Positions 49,701 to 51,981 of a stretch of DNA of 64,000 bases are shown piece by piece. Made by a program: the position numbers and the translations under genes. The stretch is from Catonia carolina (lineage: Eukaryota > Arthropoda > Insecta > Hemiptera > Achilidae): positions 138,684,171 to 138,748,170 of the forward strand of contig JAQMRL010000002.1 in assembly GCA_035578175.1 (NCBI GenBank), in the 5' to 3' direction. The first letter of the stretch is position 1. The number at the start of each line of letters is the position of its first letter. The notes beneath the pieces were generated by a model. That model made no database searches. It worked only from the letters and a program-made list of their open reading frames with translations, and had not been told where the DNA came from.

Positions 49701-51981
49701 TTGAACTTTCTGAAGAGAAAACTTCTTCATCACAAGTACTGCAGAAAATTTTGTAAATACTGCAATGTCCAAAATGTTCAATAACATCAAGTTGTAAAGT
49801 GCAATTTTTACAAGTAGGGCACCCAAGAGCTTTTATCATTGTCTTCAAAACATTAGTGTCGGAAAGTAAATAACTTGGGGCAATGTTTTTTACCACCTCG
49901 TCACTTATTTCACTTTTATTAAAATCAGACTGTCTTACATTTAATTTACATTCAAAATTTTCAAAATAATTACTGACACTCTGATCTGCTACAACACTGT
50001 CAGATGTACCTGGTTCACATGTACTGGATGAATGTATATCACTCACACATTCAACATTTTCTGGGTTTTTAGCCCATCTTTTGGCTGCAGCCAACTGTGC
50101 TTTTTTTTTCTTGGACAACCTCACAGATTTAGAATTTTTTCTGGATATCTGCTTCGAACGTGGCATTTTGCAAAACCGAATTCAAAAATAATAAATAATA
50201 ATAAAATAAAACTATATTAATAATAATAATAATAAAATGATAAAATAATGATATAAATAATGATAAAAATAATAAAATTGATATGATAAGTAAGTTGTAA
50301 TAATAAAATAAAGTTTTCTAACTAACTAATAAAGAAGTCAACATAACCTCACACCACTATTTGTTTATCCCTAACAAGTTTATTTTACAATAGTTGTGTT
50401 GAATAGTAAAAAACTGTTTCCATAACAACAAACATGAGTTATATTTATAAAAAAATAAAACAGCTGATGGCTAAAAACTTTCAAACACACGAATGTAAAC
50501 AAAGACGCACCACACTACTGATATGTCAACAACCGAATGCTGCTCCTAGCAGCTGTCACATGAACTTACTGACCCCGTAGTTCAAATTATAACCTTAAAA
50601 ACAAAAAAAAAATTCATCTAAATGCCGCCAGCCGTTCAGAAGTTATTGAATCTGGAAATTCTGAATTTATTTTCAGAATAATCGAAAATTTTCGCCTGAC
50701 ATCTAGTAAGAAAATAATTTTTATAATTTTTTCCGGGCATATTATAACAAAAATAAATATACCAGCGTATTCAGAAAGAATTAGAAAATATAAAAATCAA
50801 AAAACCCAAAATTGATTTTTATTAAATTTTTCTCTAAATCAAAGGTACCATGCCCCCCTTAATATATCCCCCCTTAATCCCCCCTTAATATATTACTAAT
50901 ATAAATTAAGTATAAATAGTTGTATAACAGTTATCCCGATGAGGTAATTATGATTTACATAAAAATTAATGAAACACTGGGAAAATAATCAAAACCGAAC
51001 CGAATAACTACTTAAGGGTATAATATATTAGTATGTCTTAATTGTGTATTAAGAGTATTGCGTAATACTGCCTGCATGCTGAGCATTCTACTTAGTAACC
51101 TATTATCAGACTGTTTTGCATATTAATGTTTTGCATACGCTGAAGGGTTACAGTTGAAAGTGAGCTAGGAAATGTGAAACCTTACCGGAAGTTTACTCTA
51201 ATCATAGCTCACAGATAATTTTTACTGTCTCAGTACAATTGCTCAAAGTCGTTCATCCGCTTTTCTGCACACTAATAAATTTATTTATTTTAGAGTTGGT
51301 GAAACAGGATGTCAATTAGGGGAGACGTGATTAAAATAATATATTGATTTTATTATCTCTCTTTTGTGGATAAGATGACTGCCGAAACAAAATGAGAGTG
51401 CACTGCCTCAATGCCACGTCACGAGCTACCTAAAGAATTACATAGAGCTAAAACACTGTAGAATTGGATTCAAACAATTTTCATGCACCCAGATGTAAAC
51501 ACCAGTAGCATGGAAAGCAGTTGCTGTCATAAGGTATTTGAATACATACTAGGTATAATACATTACTAAATAGTAATTAGTTTGGAAACTTGTGACCTCA
51601 TTACCTTCTTACACAATAATATAAAACCATAGTCAGATAAAGTTACTATAAAAAATAATTAAAATGATGAAAAGGAATATTTACCTTAAAATCCTTTTCC
51701 GCCTCAAGGAGGTCGATACAATGTCCAGTGGTCAATACCCATAATTCTGCTACTAAAACTCCTGCACAGTCCGGCTGATCAAAATTTCCTATTCTGACCA
51801 TGTAATTGTATTTTCGGTGAGTATCTTCTGTTCCACCAAGGACAGCCATATTCGGTTTTGATTCTGACATATTGTAGTATGCATTCATATTATTTCTTTG
51901 ACAATTAGGAGCGGGTGAACATGAAAATAATTCCAGTGTGAACATTAGACCGATTAAAGACAAATAAATTCTTAATTCCAT
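1918..51981 (-). CDS. Secreted serine protease homologue (pseudoprotease), five dispersed exons
   Basis: Proposed CDS is join(1918..2293, 2386..2517, 24812..24915, 39562..39675, 51685..51981) complement, 1,023 nt, 340 residues. Each junction has GT-AG ends and compatible phase. Residues 1-21 look like a signal peptide; VLGG at 47-50 replaces the usual IVGG start of a trypsin domain, with no Arg/Lys before it, so normal zymogen cleavage is not expected. Cys72 and Cys88 flank the WVLTTGHC block, where His57 (residue 87) is kept. The Asp102 block reads NKIGLIK, so Asp is Lys. The Ser195 block reads [10 protein letters not shown] instead of CxGDSGGPxxC: one residue short, no serine. [10 protein letters not shown] matches the family's C-terminal helix. 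A Gly/Ser/Lys-rich linker and a short hydrophobic tail follow, possibly a GPI-type signal. Catalysis is not expected; homologues of this kind act as cofactors, binders or secreted structural proteins. The third exon is the least certain. Confidence 0.7.
2386..2517 (-). CDS. Serine protease homologue, exon 4
   Basis: The minus strand shows a T-rich acceptor ending AATACAG and a donor AG|GTGATG separated by 132 nt. The entering phase leaves one base and the exiting phase two, which fit exon 5 exactly (AG+T = Ser) across a 92-bp intron. The frame reads [18 protein letters not shown], then two further Cys and [10 protein letters not shown], corresponding to the trypsin region between the GWG motif and the active serine. 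A longer open frame overlapping it is in another phase and looks intronic. Confidence 0.65.
2518..3436. other. AT-rich intronic sequence, no feature seen
   Basis: This is part of the large intron between exons 4 and 3 of the serine-protease homologue. It is A/T-rich with short accidental open frames. I see no repeat termini, coding motif or RNA gene. Confidence 0.5.
3437..4388 (+). mobile_element. Tc1/mariner-superfamily element with internal deletion
   Basis: Terminal inverted repeats begin GGGTGATTCAAAAAGAGCG on the left and end CGCTCTTTTTGAATCACCC on the right (about 26 bp, one mismatch), with TA next to each end. Inside is a plus-strand transposase gene whose catalytic core is missing. 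The ends resemble those of the element at 8,594-9,937, suggesting related but distinct families. At 952 bp it is a shortened, probably non-autonomous copy. Confidence 0.85.
3604..4285 (+). pseudogene. DUF4817-type Tc1/mariner transposase, core deleted
   Basis: The first frame (3,604-4,080) begins [20 protein letters not shown] and has the N-terminal helix-turn-helix block typical of DUF4817 transposases ([15 protein letters not shown]), then the linker up to [13 protein letters not shown]. It then runs out of frame into IDAL and a stop. A second frame from about 4,055 resumes with [20 protein letters not shown] and the C-terminal part (MDACQ-like region, GGHMHDI). The segment that should carry the first two catalytic Asp residues is absent, so an out-of-frame internal deletion of roughly 120-150 codons is inferred. 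No active enzyme can be made. Confidence 0.85.
4467..4765. repeat. Imperfect tandem duplication, about 168-bp period
   Basis: A unit beginning AAAGTAAAAGTAGCTAAAAT at 4,467 recurs at 4,634, followed in both cases by ATAACTAAC, TAGCAAAT and GGCCTACTAAAATTATAGC. The second copy is slightly shorter. It lies between the deleted mariner and the 3' side of the piggyBac pseudogene. Confidence 0.75.
6365..7926 (-). mobile_element. RTE-like LINE, 5'-truncated, inserted in piggyBac
   Basis: The insertion is bounded by an 11-bp direct duplication ATTCCATTAGT (6,354-6,364 and 7,927-7,937) derived from the piggyBac coding sequence. The element reads on the minus strand and ends in a short (GA)-rich tail rather than poly(A), as in RTE-clade elements. 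Its 5' end is truncated inside the RT N-terminus, so there is no endonuclease. It is younger than the piggyBac copy it interrupts. Confidence 0.87.
6402..7926 (-). pseudogene. RTE-like reverse transcriptase, 3' part
   Basis: The long frame 6,402-7,685 contains [32 protein letters not shown], the catalytic [17 protein letters not shown] and the C-terminal [10 protein letters not shown] block, ending LSETTPTL. The upstream piece (7,661-7,926) has [20 protein letters not shown] but is in another frame, with one or more frameshifts in the fingers region near 7,680-7,790. The first Met of that piece comes from the target duplication, not the element. About 428 codons of the 3' portion remain intact, yet without endonuclease and N-terminal RT the copy is dead. 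Confidence 0.87.
8328..8593. repeat. AT-rich spacer with (ATA)n tract
   Basis: Non-coding spacer between the piggyBac N-terminus and the next transposon. It includes a simple ATA-type trinucleotide run at about 8,455-8,477. The piggyBac 5' TIR should lie here or in the flank but is not recognisable by eye. Confidence 0.6.
8594..9937 (-). mobile_element. Tc1/mariner-superfamily element, near full length
   Basis: Essentially perfect inverted repeats of about 34 bp, beginning ACGGGTGTTTCAAAAAGGAC on the left and mirrored on the right, flanked by TA at 8,592-8,593 and 9,938-9,939. The 1,344-bp length, TA target and single transposase gene fit the superfamily. The preserved TIRs but damaged gene suggest it could still be a passive substrate. 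Confidence 0.92.
8719..9752 (-). pseudogene. Tc1/mariner transposase with two nonsense codons and a frameshift
   Basis: Starts [16 protein letters not shown] at 9,752. Stops interrupt the frame after DEFQ (near 9,663) and after STGRP (near 9,558). The catalytic domain follows: [12 protein letters not shown] (first Asp), [16 protein letters not shown] (second Asp), and [13 protein letters not shown] (third Asp in PAD, 39 residues after the second). Immediately after this, a one-base indel at about 8,910 shifts the frame, and [20 protein letters not shown] continues to [10 protein letters not shown] and the stop at 8,719. Apart from these three lesions the ~340-codon gene is complete. Related enzymes cut and paste DNA at TA dinucleotides in the nucleus. 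Confidence 0.9.
9940..11230. other. AT-rich intronic sequence, no feature seen
   Basis: No coding motif, terminal repeat or RNA gene is recognisable. A short phrase including GTTGCCA and ATTTGGCAACTG appears near 9,985 and 10,346, hinting at old repeats, but I cannot define an element. Confidence 0.4.
11232..11420 (+). repeat. Left arm of a widely spaced inverted repeat (GATCCCACACACCGG ends)
   Basis: TAAAGGATCCCACACACCGG followed by GCGAA-type motifs is found here and, reverse-complemented, at about 15,667-15,692. GC-rich compared with its surroundings, with repeated TTCGCAGC/CGCTG phrases. It probably represents one end of a TIR element or one copy of a MITE family; only about 27-35 bp next to the terminus match well between the arms. 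Confidence 0.55.
11421..11806. other. Spacer, no feature seen
   Basis: AT-rich DNA between the GC-rich repeat arm and the CA-microsatellite repeat family. No supported feature. Confidence 0.4.
11807..13793 (+). repeat. CA-microsatellite-bearing interspersed repeat, copy 1 (interrupted)
   Basis: One of five copies of a roughly 1-kb family. Diagnostic order: GTGTGAAACACTCACAC start, an ACTTTCTCTTGCC-like motif, several half-palindromic AT blocks, CCTACCCTATCTTGTAGAG, ACTTCCGGTTGA-CGATTT, a CA/CG dinucleotide tract, AACATGTTTTTTGGGTTCA, and a terminal ATTCATACAGGCAAG-GAAAGT. The end motif is the reverse complement of the start motif, so the family has short inverted repeats and is probably a non-autonomous DNA element. 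This copy is split by the foldback element at 12,751-13,762; sequence either side rejoins exactly. Confidence 0.75.
12751..13762. mobile_element. Foldback element with ~444-bp inverted repeats
   Basis: CAGGGTGATTCATGAAGTTC at the left end is mirrored at the right (GAACTTCATGAATCACCCTG). The two arms (12,751-13,194 and 13,318-13,762) stay near-identical reverse complements throughout, leaving a spacer of about 123 bp. TATA flanks both ends, consistent with a TA or TATA target duplication in the host repeat. No transposase is encoded. The CAGGGTGATTCA terminus resembles mariner-type TIRs, so mobilisation by a mariner-like enzyme is a reasonable inference. A phrase of about 40 bp (GAGAAAACCAGTGTCAAATG...) appears both in the arm and in the spacer. 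Confidence 0.88.
13853..15012 (-). repeat. CA-microsatellite-bearing repeat, copy 2 (inverted, SINE inside)
   Basis: Same family as copy 1 in the opposite orientation: AACCCAAAAAAAACATG (13,961), a short GCGC/TGTGTG tract (13,993-14,012), GCGTTTTAGAGC-like blocks and the TTGCCAAGAGAAAGTCATG end near 14,980. A SINE is inserted at 14,392-14,588. Copies 1 and 2 therefore face each other and could form a large hairpin. Confidence 0.7.
14392..14588 (-). mobile_element. tRNA-derived SINE, complete head
   Basis: On the minus strand the head GCCGCATTGGCGCAGTTGG is followed by box-B-like GGTTCGAATCCC and ends in poly(A) (T-run at 14,392-14,406). It is flanked by CCACAACTTTT direct repeats (14,381-14,391; 14,589-14,599). 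Two other copies lie at 41,145-41,309 and 49,313-49,468; all share GCATATTTTCATACGTTAC downstream of box B. SINEs of this kind rely on LINE enzymes; the source LINE is not proven. Confidence 0.9.
15013..15279. other. Spacer, no feature seen
   Basis: AT-rich sequence without recognisable coding or repeat structure, just under 300 bp. Confidence 0.4.
15280..15692 (-). repeat. GC-rich repeat array, right arm of GATCCCACACACCGG pair
   Basis: Contains repeated phrases (GCGAATATTTCGC, CTGGTGTGG-CTGGCTCGTA, AACA-CAGCTGT) arranged as two diverged tandem units of about 200 bp, ending at GGTGTGTGGGATCCTTTA, the reverse complement of the arm at 11,232. The composition differs sharply from the flanks. 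It overlaps several accidental open frames on both strands with no protein similarity. Confidence 0.55.
15874..16870 (+). pseudogene. Jockey-type ORF1 (pre_C2HC gag-like) pseudogene
   Basis: Translation across frames gives [15 protein letters not shown] at the start, [58 protein letters not shown] (the pre_C2HC block), then [16 protein letters not shown], a CX2CX4HX4C zinc knuckle, with [12 protein letters not shown] and [14 protein letters not shown] following. In-frame stops occur after GSNRT (15,919), after KSLE (16,172) and in RTP* (16,452), with frameshifts between. This nucleic-acid-binding protein coats LINE RNA in intact Jockey elements. The later open frame to 16,868 is a shadow in another phase. 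Confidence 0.8.
17195..18060 (+). pseudogene. Jockey-type ORF2 endonuclease domain, broken
   Basis: Begins [20 protein letters not shown], the classic EEP endonuclease start, with ALISETHL (catalytic Glu), HGGTAILVK and [10 protein letters not shown]. The frame stops at 17,536; a shifted frame gives [11 protein letters not shown] and later [12 protein letters not shown] and [11 protein letters not shown] (the SDH motif near 17,820), then [13 protein letters not shown]. This enzyme nicks target DNA to prime reverse transcription. At least one frameshift and several stops inactivate it. Confidence 0.82.
18061..19860 (+). pseudogene. Jockey-type ORF2 reverse transcriptase domain, broken
   Basis: Ordered RT motifs: [12 protein letters not shown] (near 18,530), [37 protein letters not shown], stop at 18,896, then [31 protein letters not shown] (near 19,090), catalytic TYADDTAIL (near 19,170), stop near 19,360, and the C-terminal [19 protein letters not shown] block ending near 19,853. 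Several residues usually conserved are altered (FRxxHST reads [12 protein letters not shown] reads N-I-V). The copy is old and cannot encode active enzyme. Confidence 0.85.
20007..20505. other. Flank of the Jockey element, no feature seen
   Basis: AT-rich DNA with no convincing gene. It could contain upstream sequence for the promoter-like block that follows, or part of an LTR related to the gypsy remnant downstream, but no second LTR copy was recognised. Confidence 0.35.
20506..20656 (+). promoter_or_regulatory. Possible TATA promoter and signal-peptide first exon
   Basis: TATATAAAG at 20,506-20,514 is followed about 30 bp later by GAGTTAGTCTT, close to an insect initiator. The first ATG at 20,592 opens [19 protein letters not shown], a signal-peptide-like run, ending at a strong donor TTT|GTAAGTAG at 20,656 after 21 codons plus two bases. 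No downstream exon was identified before the gypsy remnant. It could instead be an LTR promoter with splice donor. The arrangement is suggestive, not proof of a gene. Confidence 0.35.
20890..21341 (+). pseudogene. Ty3/gypsy integrase C-terminus remnant
   Basis: One plus frame reads [13 protein letters not shown], then [46 protein letters not shown] and YAVINRIN, the pattern of a gypsy-type integrase C-terminal region (GDRVWLY / PKL-W-GPY). Stops occur after YAR, after MANPA, at GDRV*, and after WEGP, so it is long dead. The fragment ends SLRKGSM* beside a purine-rich AGGAAGGGG tract and TGTAAAATAG, which may mark a polypurine tract and the start of a 3' LTR. Protease, RT and RNase H are missing. 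Confidence 0.7.
21342..23007. other. Unassigned sequence, possible 3' LTR and flank
   Basis: If 21,334 is an LTR start, part of this stretch is LTR, but I see no matching second copy. A plus open frame at 21,898-22,080 starts [20 protein letters not shown], superficially like a signal peptide, then becomes basic and stops; I cannot support it as a gene. The rest is unremarkable and turns AT-rich after 22,700. Confidence 0.35.
23008..23923 (+). mobile_element. mariner-superfamily element, DD41D type, 5' coding deleted
   Basis: Inverted repeats of about 85 bp begin CAGAGTGATCCAAAAAAATG and are mirrored on the right (TTTTTTGGACCACTCTG), flanked by TA at 23,006-23,007 and 23,924-23,925. The internal gene lacks its N-terminal half. 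Just inside the left repeat a short phrase (GTAGTTCCG-CAGTCGCCA) is directly duplicated at about 23,100 and 23,140, perhaps a scar of the internal deletion. Confidence 0.9.
23179..23811 (+). pseudogene. mariner-type transposase, catalytic domain fragment
   Basis: From [20 protein letters not shown] (first Asp in WSDEAQF) the frame runs through one stop (NCIY*AAENP, near 23,280) into [37 protein letters not shown] (second Asp) and [17 protein letters not shown], where the third Asp in TPLD lies 42 residues after the second, a DD41D spacing known in insect mariner relatives. C-terminus GGHFEHLQ at 23,811. The DNA-binding N-terminus is deleted, so no active enzyme is expected. SPE replaces the usual SPD but is not the catalytic residue. 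Confidence 0.88.
23926..24811. other. AT-rich intron sequence with a 19-bp perfect palindrome
   Basis: No gene. At 24,651-24,689 two 19-bp arms (TTTTACCGATGTCAACAAA and its reverse complement) are separated by one base, giving a very stable hairpin about 125 bp downstream of exon 3 on the transcribed strand. Confidence 0.75.
24812..24915 (-). CDS. Serine protease homologue, tentative exon 3
   Basis: Minus strand: TTTAGTAACGTGAACAG acceptor, then an open frame [19 protein letters not shown] and [16 protein letters not shown], which aligns with the Cys136-x-x-x-GWG region (GHY replaces GWG). Exon 2 leaves phase 0 and exon 4 needs two bases from its predecessor; 104 nt (3n+2) satisfies both. 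The weak points are the donor TTC|GTCCGA, far from consensus, and a linker to Cys136 about 9 residues shorter than usual, so a small exon could be missing or the boundaries may differ. Confidence 0.45.
24916..25779. other. AT-rich intron sequence, no feature seen
   Basis: Part of the 14.6-kb intron between exons 2 and 3 of the serine-protease homologue. No motif or repeat boundary recognised. Confidence 0.4.
25780..25862 (-). repeat. tRNA-like sequence, probable SINE head
   Basis: The minus strand has a box A-like GCGTAATGGTTAGAGCGC and box B-like GGTACCGTATTCGATTCC about 30 bp later, spaced as in a tRNA. The T-arm does not fold into a regular 5-bp stem with a 7-nt loop and no clean acceptor stem forms, so this is more likely a tRNA-derived SINE head or tRNA pseudogene than a functional tRNA. 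It is not the same SINE family as at 14,392. Confidence 0.55.
25871..27891 (-). mobile_element. RTE-like LINE family B, copy 1, 5'-truncated
   Basis: Bounded by TAATACTT direct repeats (25,863-25,870 and 27,892-27,899). The 3' end (left) has a poly(A)-type tail and a GATCC-AGTGT-GGTC mini-hairpin. Five copies of this family occur in the window, this being the second longest. The endonuclease region is truncated away. Confidence 0.85.
25921..27840 (-). pseudogene. LINE family B reverse transcriptase, one nonsense codon
   Basis: Main frame 27,573-25,921 has [75 protein letters not shown], catalytic [10 protein letters not shown] (near 26,790), FNYLGEII and a C-terminal [15 protein letters not shown], ending RKQRKTK. 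A single in-frame TAA at 26,356 (VVKK*REI) splits it. The upstream part (27,596-27,840, [23 protein letters not shown]) is shifted by one frame near 27,590. Otherwise well preserved, so the insertion is fairly recent. Confidence 0.88.
27942..28937 (+). repeat. CA-microsatellite-bearing repeat, copy 3 (complete)
   Basis: An uninterrupted copy of the family, from CTGGTGTGAAACACTCACAC through the AACTTTCTCTTGCC motif to ATTCATATAGGCAAGAGAAA at the right end, 996 bp. It shows the full order of internal blocks and a long dinucleotide tract at 28,725-28,802, which produces spurious Thr/His and Val/Cys open frames on both strands. Confidence 0.82.
28725..28802. repeat. (CA)n/(CG)n microsatellite within the repeat
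   Basis: About 78 bp of alternating purine-pyrimidine: mostly CA, with a GCGCGC core near 28,773-28,785. Such tracts can adopt Z-DNA. The same position carries a dinucleotide tract in the other copies of the family (12,584-12,630; 13,993-14,012; 61,093-61,108; 62,306-62,370), with different lengths and CG content. Confidence 0.9.
28938..30429. other. AT-rich sequence, likely 5' part of a decayed DNA transposon
   Basis: No coding motif. The part nearest 30,430 is probably the 5' UTR of the Tc1-like fragment that follows, but no TIR pair was found. Nothing else is supported. Confidence 0.35.
30430..30791 (+). pseudogene. Tc1-like transposase N-terminal fragment
   Basis: ATG at 30,430 opens [15 protein letters not shown], then a TAG, then [40 protein letters not shown] (helix-turn-helix), [20 protein letters not shown] and LLTINKLL. 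This matches the DNA-binding N-terminus of a family of insect DDE (Tc1-like) transposases I know by pattern. The frame is cut by a LINE at 30,805, and the catalytic part is not found beyond it, so the rest was lost. Confidence 0.65.
30805..31602 (+). mobile_element. LINE family B, copy 2, 3' fragment
   Basis: Flanked by 13-bp repeats AATAATCAATTAA (30,792-30,804 and 31,603-31,615). It contains a 232-codon intact frame (30,848-31,546) covering the RT C-terminus: [66 protein letters not shown] and a basic end. The tail has an AG-T-CCTT/AAGG-CT hairpin followed by an A-rich run. It disrupts a Tc1-like transposase gene. Confidence 0.87.
31798..34220 (+). mobile_element. Unusual TIR transposon with 44-bp flanking direct repeats
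   Basis: Body 31,842-34,176 (2,335 bp). Ends start GGACGGGTGAAAG and continue to AGTGGTCTAAGTCA, a 31-bp TIR with 29 matches. Directly abutting each end is a 44-bp direct repeat (31,798-31,841 and 34,177-34,220, two mismatches; ATTA-AGGCTGAACTC ... GCCTATAGC), best read as a very long target-site duplication. Inside, AAAGTGGTYTAAGTC recurs near the right end at 33,845, 33,872, 33,888 (inverted) and 33,957, with a diverged copy near 32,029, like subterminal transposase-binding sites. The encoded protein is not of a transposase superfamily I can name. Confidence 0.75.
32118..33600 (+). pseudogene. Candidate transposase gene, spliced, internally deleted
   Basis: Three exons join in frame with GT-AG borders: 32,118-32,219 ([20 protein letters not shown]..., donor CAG|GTAAGT), 32,846-32,945 ([12 protein letters not shown]...) and 33,075-33,442. 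The third encodes a basic stretch ([20 protein letters not shown]), [15 protein letters not shown], a Cys cluster ([10 protein letters not shown]) and [14 protein letters not shown], the N-terminal pattern of a large uncharacterised arthropod family. The family's C-terminal pattern follows in another frame ([29 protein letters not shown], stop 33,600). Several hundred middle codons are missing, and the junction carries a 16-bp perfect inverted repeat (33,375-33,390 / 33,396-33,411). Confidence 0.65.
34221..37662. other. Intronic sequence, no supported feature
   Basis: AT-rich DNA inside the serine-protease intron. Short open frames at 35,581-35,772, 35,918-36,121 and 36,632-36,844 show no protein motifs, signal sequence or splice support that I trust. 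A slightly GC-richer patch near 37,040-37,190 is unexplained. Confidence 0.35.
37663..37728. repeat. 13-bp minisatellite, about five units
   Basis: Units TTCAAGTACACAG, TTCGAGTGTACGG, TTCGAGTGCACGG, TTCAAGTGCATGG and TTTGGAGTACCGG follow each other head to tail. The overlapping open frames on both strands are by-products of this array. Confidence 0.8.
37729..39561. other. Intronic sequence with an unsupported 117-codon open frame
   Basis: Mostly AT-rich. A plus open frame at 38,672-39,025 (ending TSFIVSNIA) has a more protein-like second half ([20 protein letters not shown]) than chance frames around it, but I recognise no family and its start is poor. It could be an old transposon remnant. 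A (TA)-rich run lies near 38,143. Confidence 0.3.
39562..39675 (-). CDS. Serine protease homologue, exon 2 (Asp102 region)
   Basis: On the minus strand AAATTTCAG precedes, and AAG|GTGAGT follows, a 114-nt open segment of 38 codons in phase 0 on both sides, matching exon 1 and tentative exon 3. It reads [20 protein letters not shown], a linker, then GNKIGLIK, the counterpart of the family's NDIALIK motif. The catalytic Asp is therefore Lys. Consensus splice sites, phase and position relative to the His57 exon make this the best-supported internal exon. Confidence 0.72.
39676..39854. other. Short intronic spacer
   Basis: AT-rich spacer between exon 2 and a mariner insertion. It includes the T-poor acceptor region of exon 2. 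Nothing else seen. Confidence 0.4.
40000..41000 (-). pseudogene. mariner transposase pseudogene (DD34D type)
   Basis: Fragments in several frames on the minus strand: [19 protein letters not shown] and the first-Asp block (ACATGTGACGAAACGTGG encodes TCDETW) near 40,510, then [19 protein letters not shown] (near 40,340), [14 protein letters not shown] (second Asp) and [10 protein letters not shown], with the third-Asp motif lost where the frame shifts into LLLPVP (near 40,110). [20 protein letters not shown] marks the linker region. Multiple frameshifts and stops. Identification as a mariner is secure from the DNAPxHS and YSPDLAP motifs. Confidence 0.85.
41145..41309 (-). mobile_element. tRNA-derived SINE inserted in mariner terminus
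   Basis: Same family as at 14,392: box-B-like GGTTCGAATACC, GCATATTTTCATACGTTAC and a poly(A) end (T-run 41,145-41,163). Flanked by GTTATTTAAT (41,135-41,144 and 41,310-41,319), which is mariner TIR sequence. It inserted after the mariner did. Confidence 0.9.
41375..42274. mobile_element. Element with ~170-bp terminal inverted repeats
   Basis: The left arm 41,375-41,544 (GTTAAGAGGGCTAAGAAGC...) and right arm 42,105-42,274 (...GCTTCTTAGCCCTCTTAAC) are near-identical reverse complements. The 560-bp interior is AT-rich with no coding potential; a 62-codon minus frame at 41,691-41,879 shows no family. A non-autonomous DNA transposon with long TIRs is the simplest reading. No flanking duplication is obvious. 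Confidence 0.78.
42275..44487. other. Unassigned sequence with several GC-richer open frames
   Basis: Between about 43,100 and 44,060 the base composition rises and overlapping open frames occur on both strands (for example 43,410-43,748 minus and 43,698-44,060 plus). The phrase GTCCAACRTGG recurs at about 43,280 and 43,513. None shows RT, integrase, transposase or host protein motifs that I recognise, so I report only a possible degenerate transposon. A small hairpin (CCACGGAA/TTCCGTGG) lies near 42,431. Confidence 0.3.
44488..45278. mobile_element. Rearranged mariner with two 3' ends
   Basis: Flanked by TA (44,486-44,487; 45,279-45,280). Both ends match, over about 115 bp, the same non-coding sequence starting CGAGGCGTATTTTTAAAGTA, which on the right side directly follows the transposase stop codon: both ends are 3' ends. 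From the left, the minus strand encodes the middle of a mariner transposase (44,600-44,945); from the right, the plus strand encodes the C-terminus (44,951-45,181). The two halves share the [10 protein letters not shown] segment in inverted orientation. No 5' end or N-terminal coding is present. Confidence 0.85.
44600..45181. pseudogene. mariner transposase halves in opposite orientation
   Basis: Minus half (44,945 to 44,600): [77 protein letters not shown] (second Asp), [16 protein letters not shown], then it runs straight into the 3' UTR. Plus half (44,951 to 45,181): [20 protein letters not shown] (third Asp in PSD), KHHLGG, down to [12 protein letters not shown] and TAG. The first-Asp region and N-terminus are absent. 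Neither half could encode an enzyme. Confidence 0.85.
45353..45667 (+). mobile_element. LINE family B, copy 3, 315-bp 3' fragment
   Basis: Flanked by 12-bp repeats AATGAAGTGTCG (45,341-45,352; 45,668-45,679). Encodes the extreme C-terminus ([38 protein letters not shown], stop near 45,640) and carries the 3' GATCC-ACTGC-GGCTC hairpin and short A-tail. The long minus-strand open frames here are shadows. Confidence 0.88.
45680..46431. other. Spacer, possibly 5' part of a decayed DNA transposon
   Basis: No gene seen. The last part may be the 5' UTR of the transposase fragment beginning at 46,432. Confidence 0.35.
46432..46499 (+). pseudogene. Transposase N-terminus fragment interrupted by LINE
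   Basis: ATG at 46,432 gives [11 protein letters not shown], a TGA, then [12 protein letters not shown]. The pattern resembles the start of the Tc1-like N-terminus at 30,430 (basic head followed by a NVITF-type helix). Immediately downstream LINE family B sequence begins. Too short for a firm family call. Confidence 0.35.
46500..46915 (+). mobile_element. LINE family B, copy 4, 3' fragment
   Basis: Encodes [40 protein letters not shown] and, after a stop at 46,732, [20 protein letters not shown]. The 3' end has the GATCC-TTTGT-GGTC hairpin and an AAG-repeat tail. No clear target duplication was found. Confidence 0.8.
46916..47531. other. Spacer with an unsupported open frame
   Basis: An open frame at 47,149-47,511 ([20 protein letters not shown]) has a plausible-looking first half ([16 protein letters not shown]) but no recognised family and a low-complexity Phe/Leu end. 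It may be a transposon remnant. Confidence 0.3.
48098..50166 (-). pseudogene. Mutator/Kolobok-like transposase, SINE-disrupted
   Basis: Begins [20 protein letters not shown] (basic), with a CPTCKNCTL zinc-type block and [20 protein letters not shown]. The frame is interrupted by a SINE after ARQRVRDYF. It resumes with a frameshift (near 49,265) before [19 protein letters not shown] (first Asp, conserved W-H), [16 protein letters not shown], a TAA near 49,027 (SSPAM*TAAA), then [12 protein letters not shown] (second Asp), [30 protein letters not shown] and [14 protein letters not shown], ending [11 protein letters not shown]. About 610 codons in all. Apart from the SINE, one frameshift and one nonsense, it is complete. 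Confidence 0.85.
49313..49468 (+). mobile_element. tRNA-derived SINE inside the transposase gene
   Basis: Same family as at 14,392, plus orientation, starting within the tRNA part (CGTGCTCGCC), with GGTTCGAATCCC, and ending GTCGGACGTTAAACC plus poly(A). Flanked by TCTTTAAAGTAA (49,301-49,312; 49,469-49,480), which is transposase coding sequence. Confidence 0.92.
50863..51684. other. Intronic sequence, no feature seen
   Basis: AT-rich. The (CCCCCCTTAAT) repeats next to the Kolobok-like end are the only structure. Confidence 0.4.

Larger units (their letters stand above)
47532..50858 (-). mobile_element. Kolobok/MULE-like DNA transposon with TTAA duplication
   Basis: Ends GGGGGG-ATGGTACCTT (left) and AAGGTACCATGCCCCCC (right) form short inverted repeats, each next to TTAA (47,528-47,531; 50,859-50,862). 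The 3,327-bp element encodes one minus-strand transposase. TTAA duplication is typical of Kolobok and piggyBac; the protein is not piggyBac, so a Kolobok-like assignment fits, with the Pfam-style Mutator-like transposase domain. Extra CCCCCCTTAAT copies follow the right end. Confidence 0.75.
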
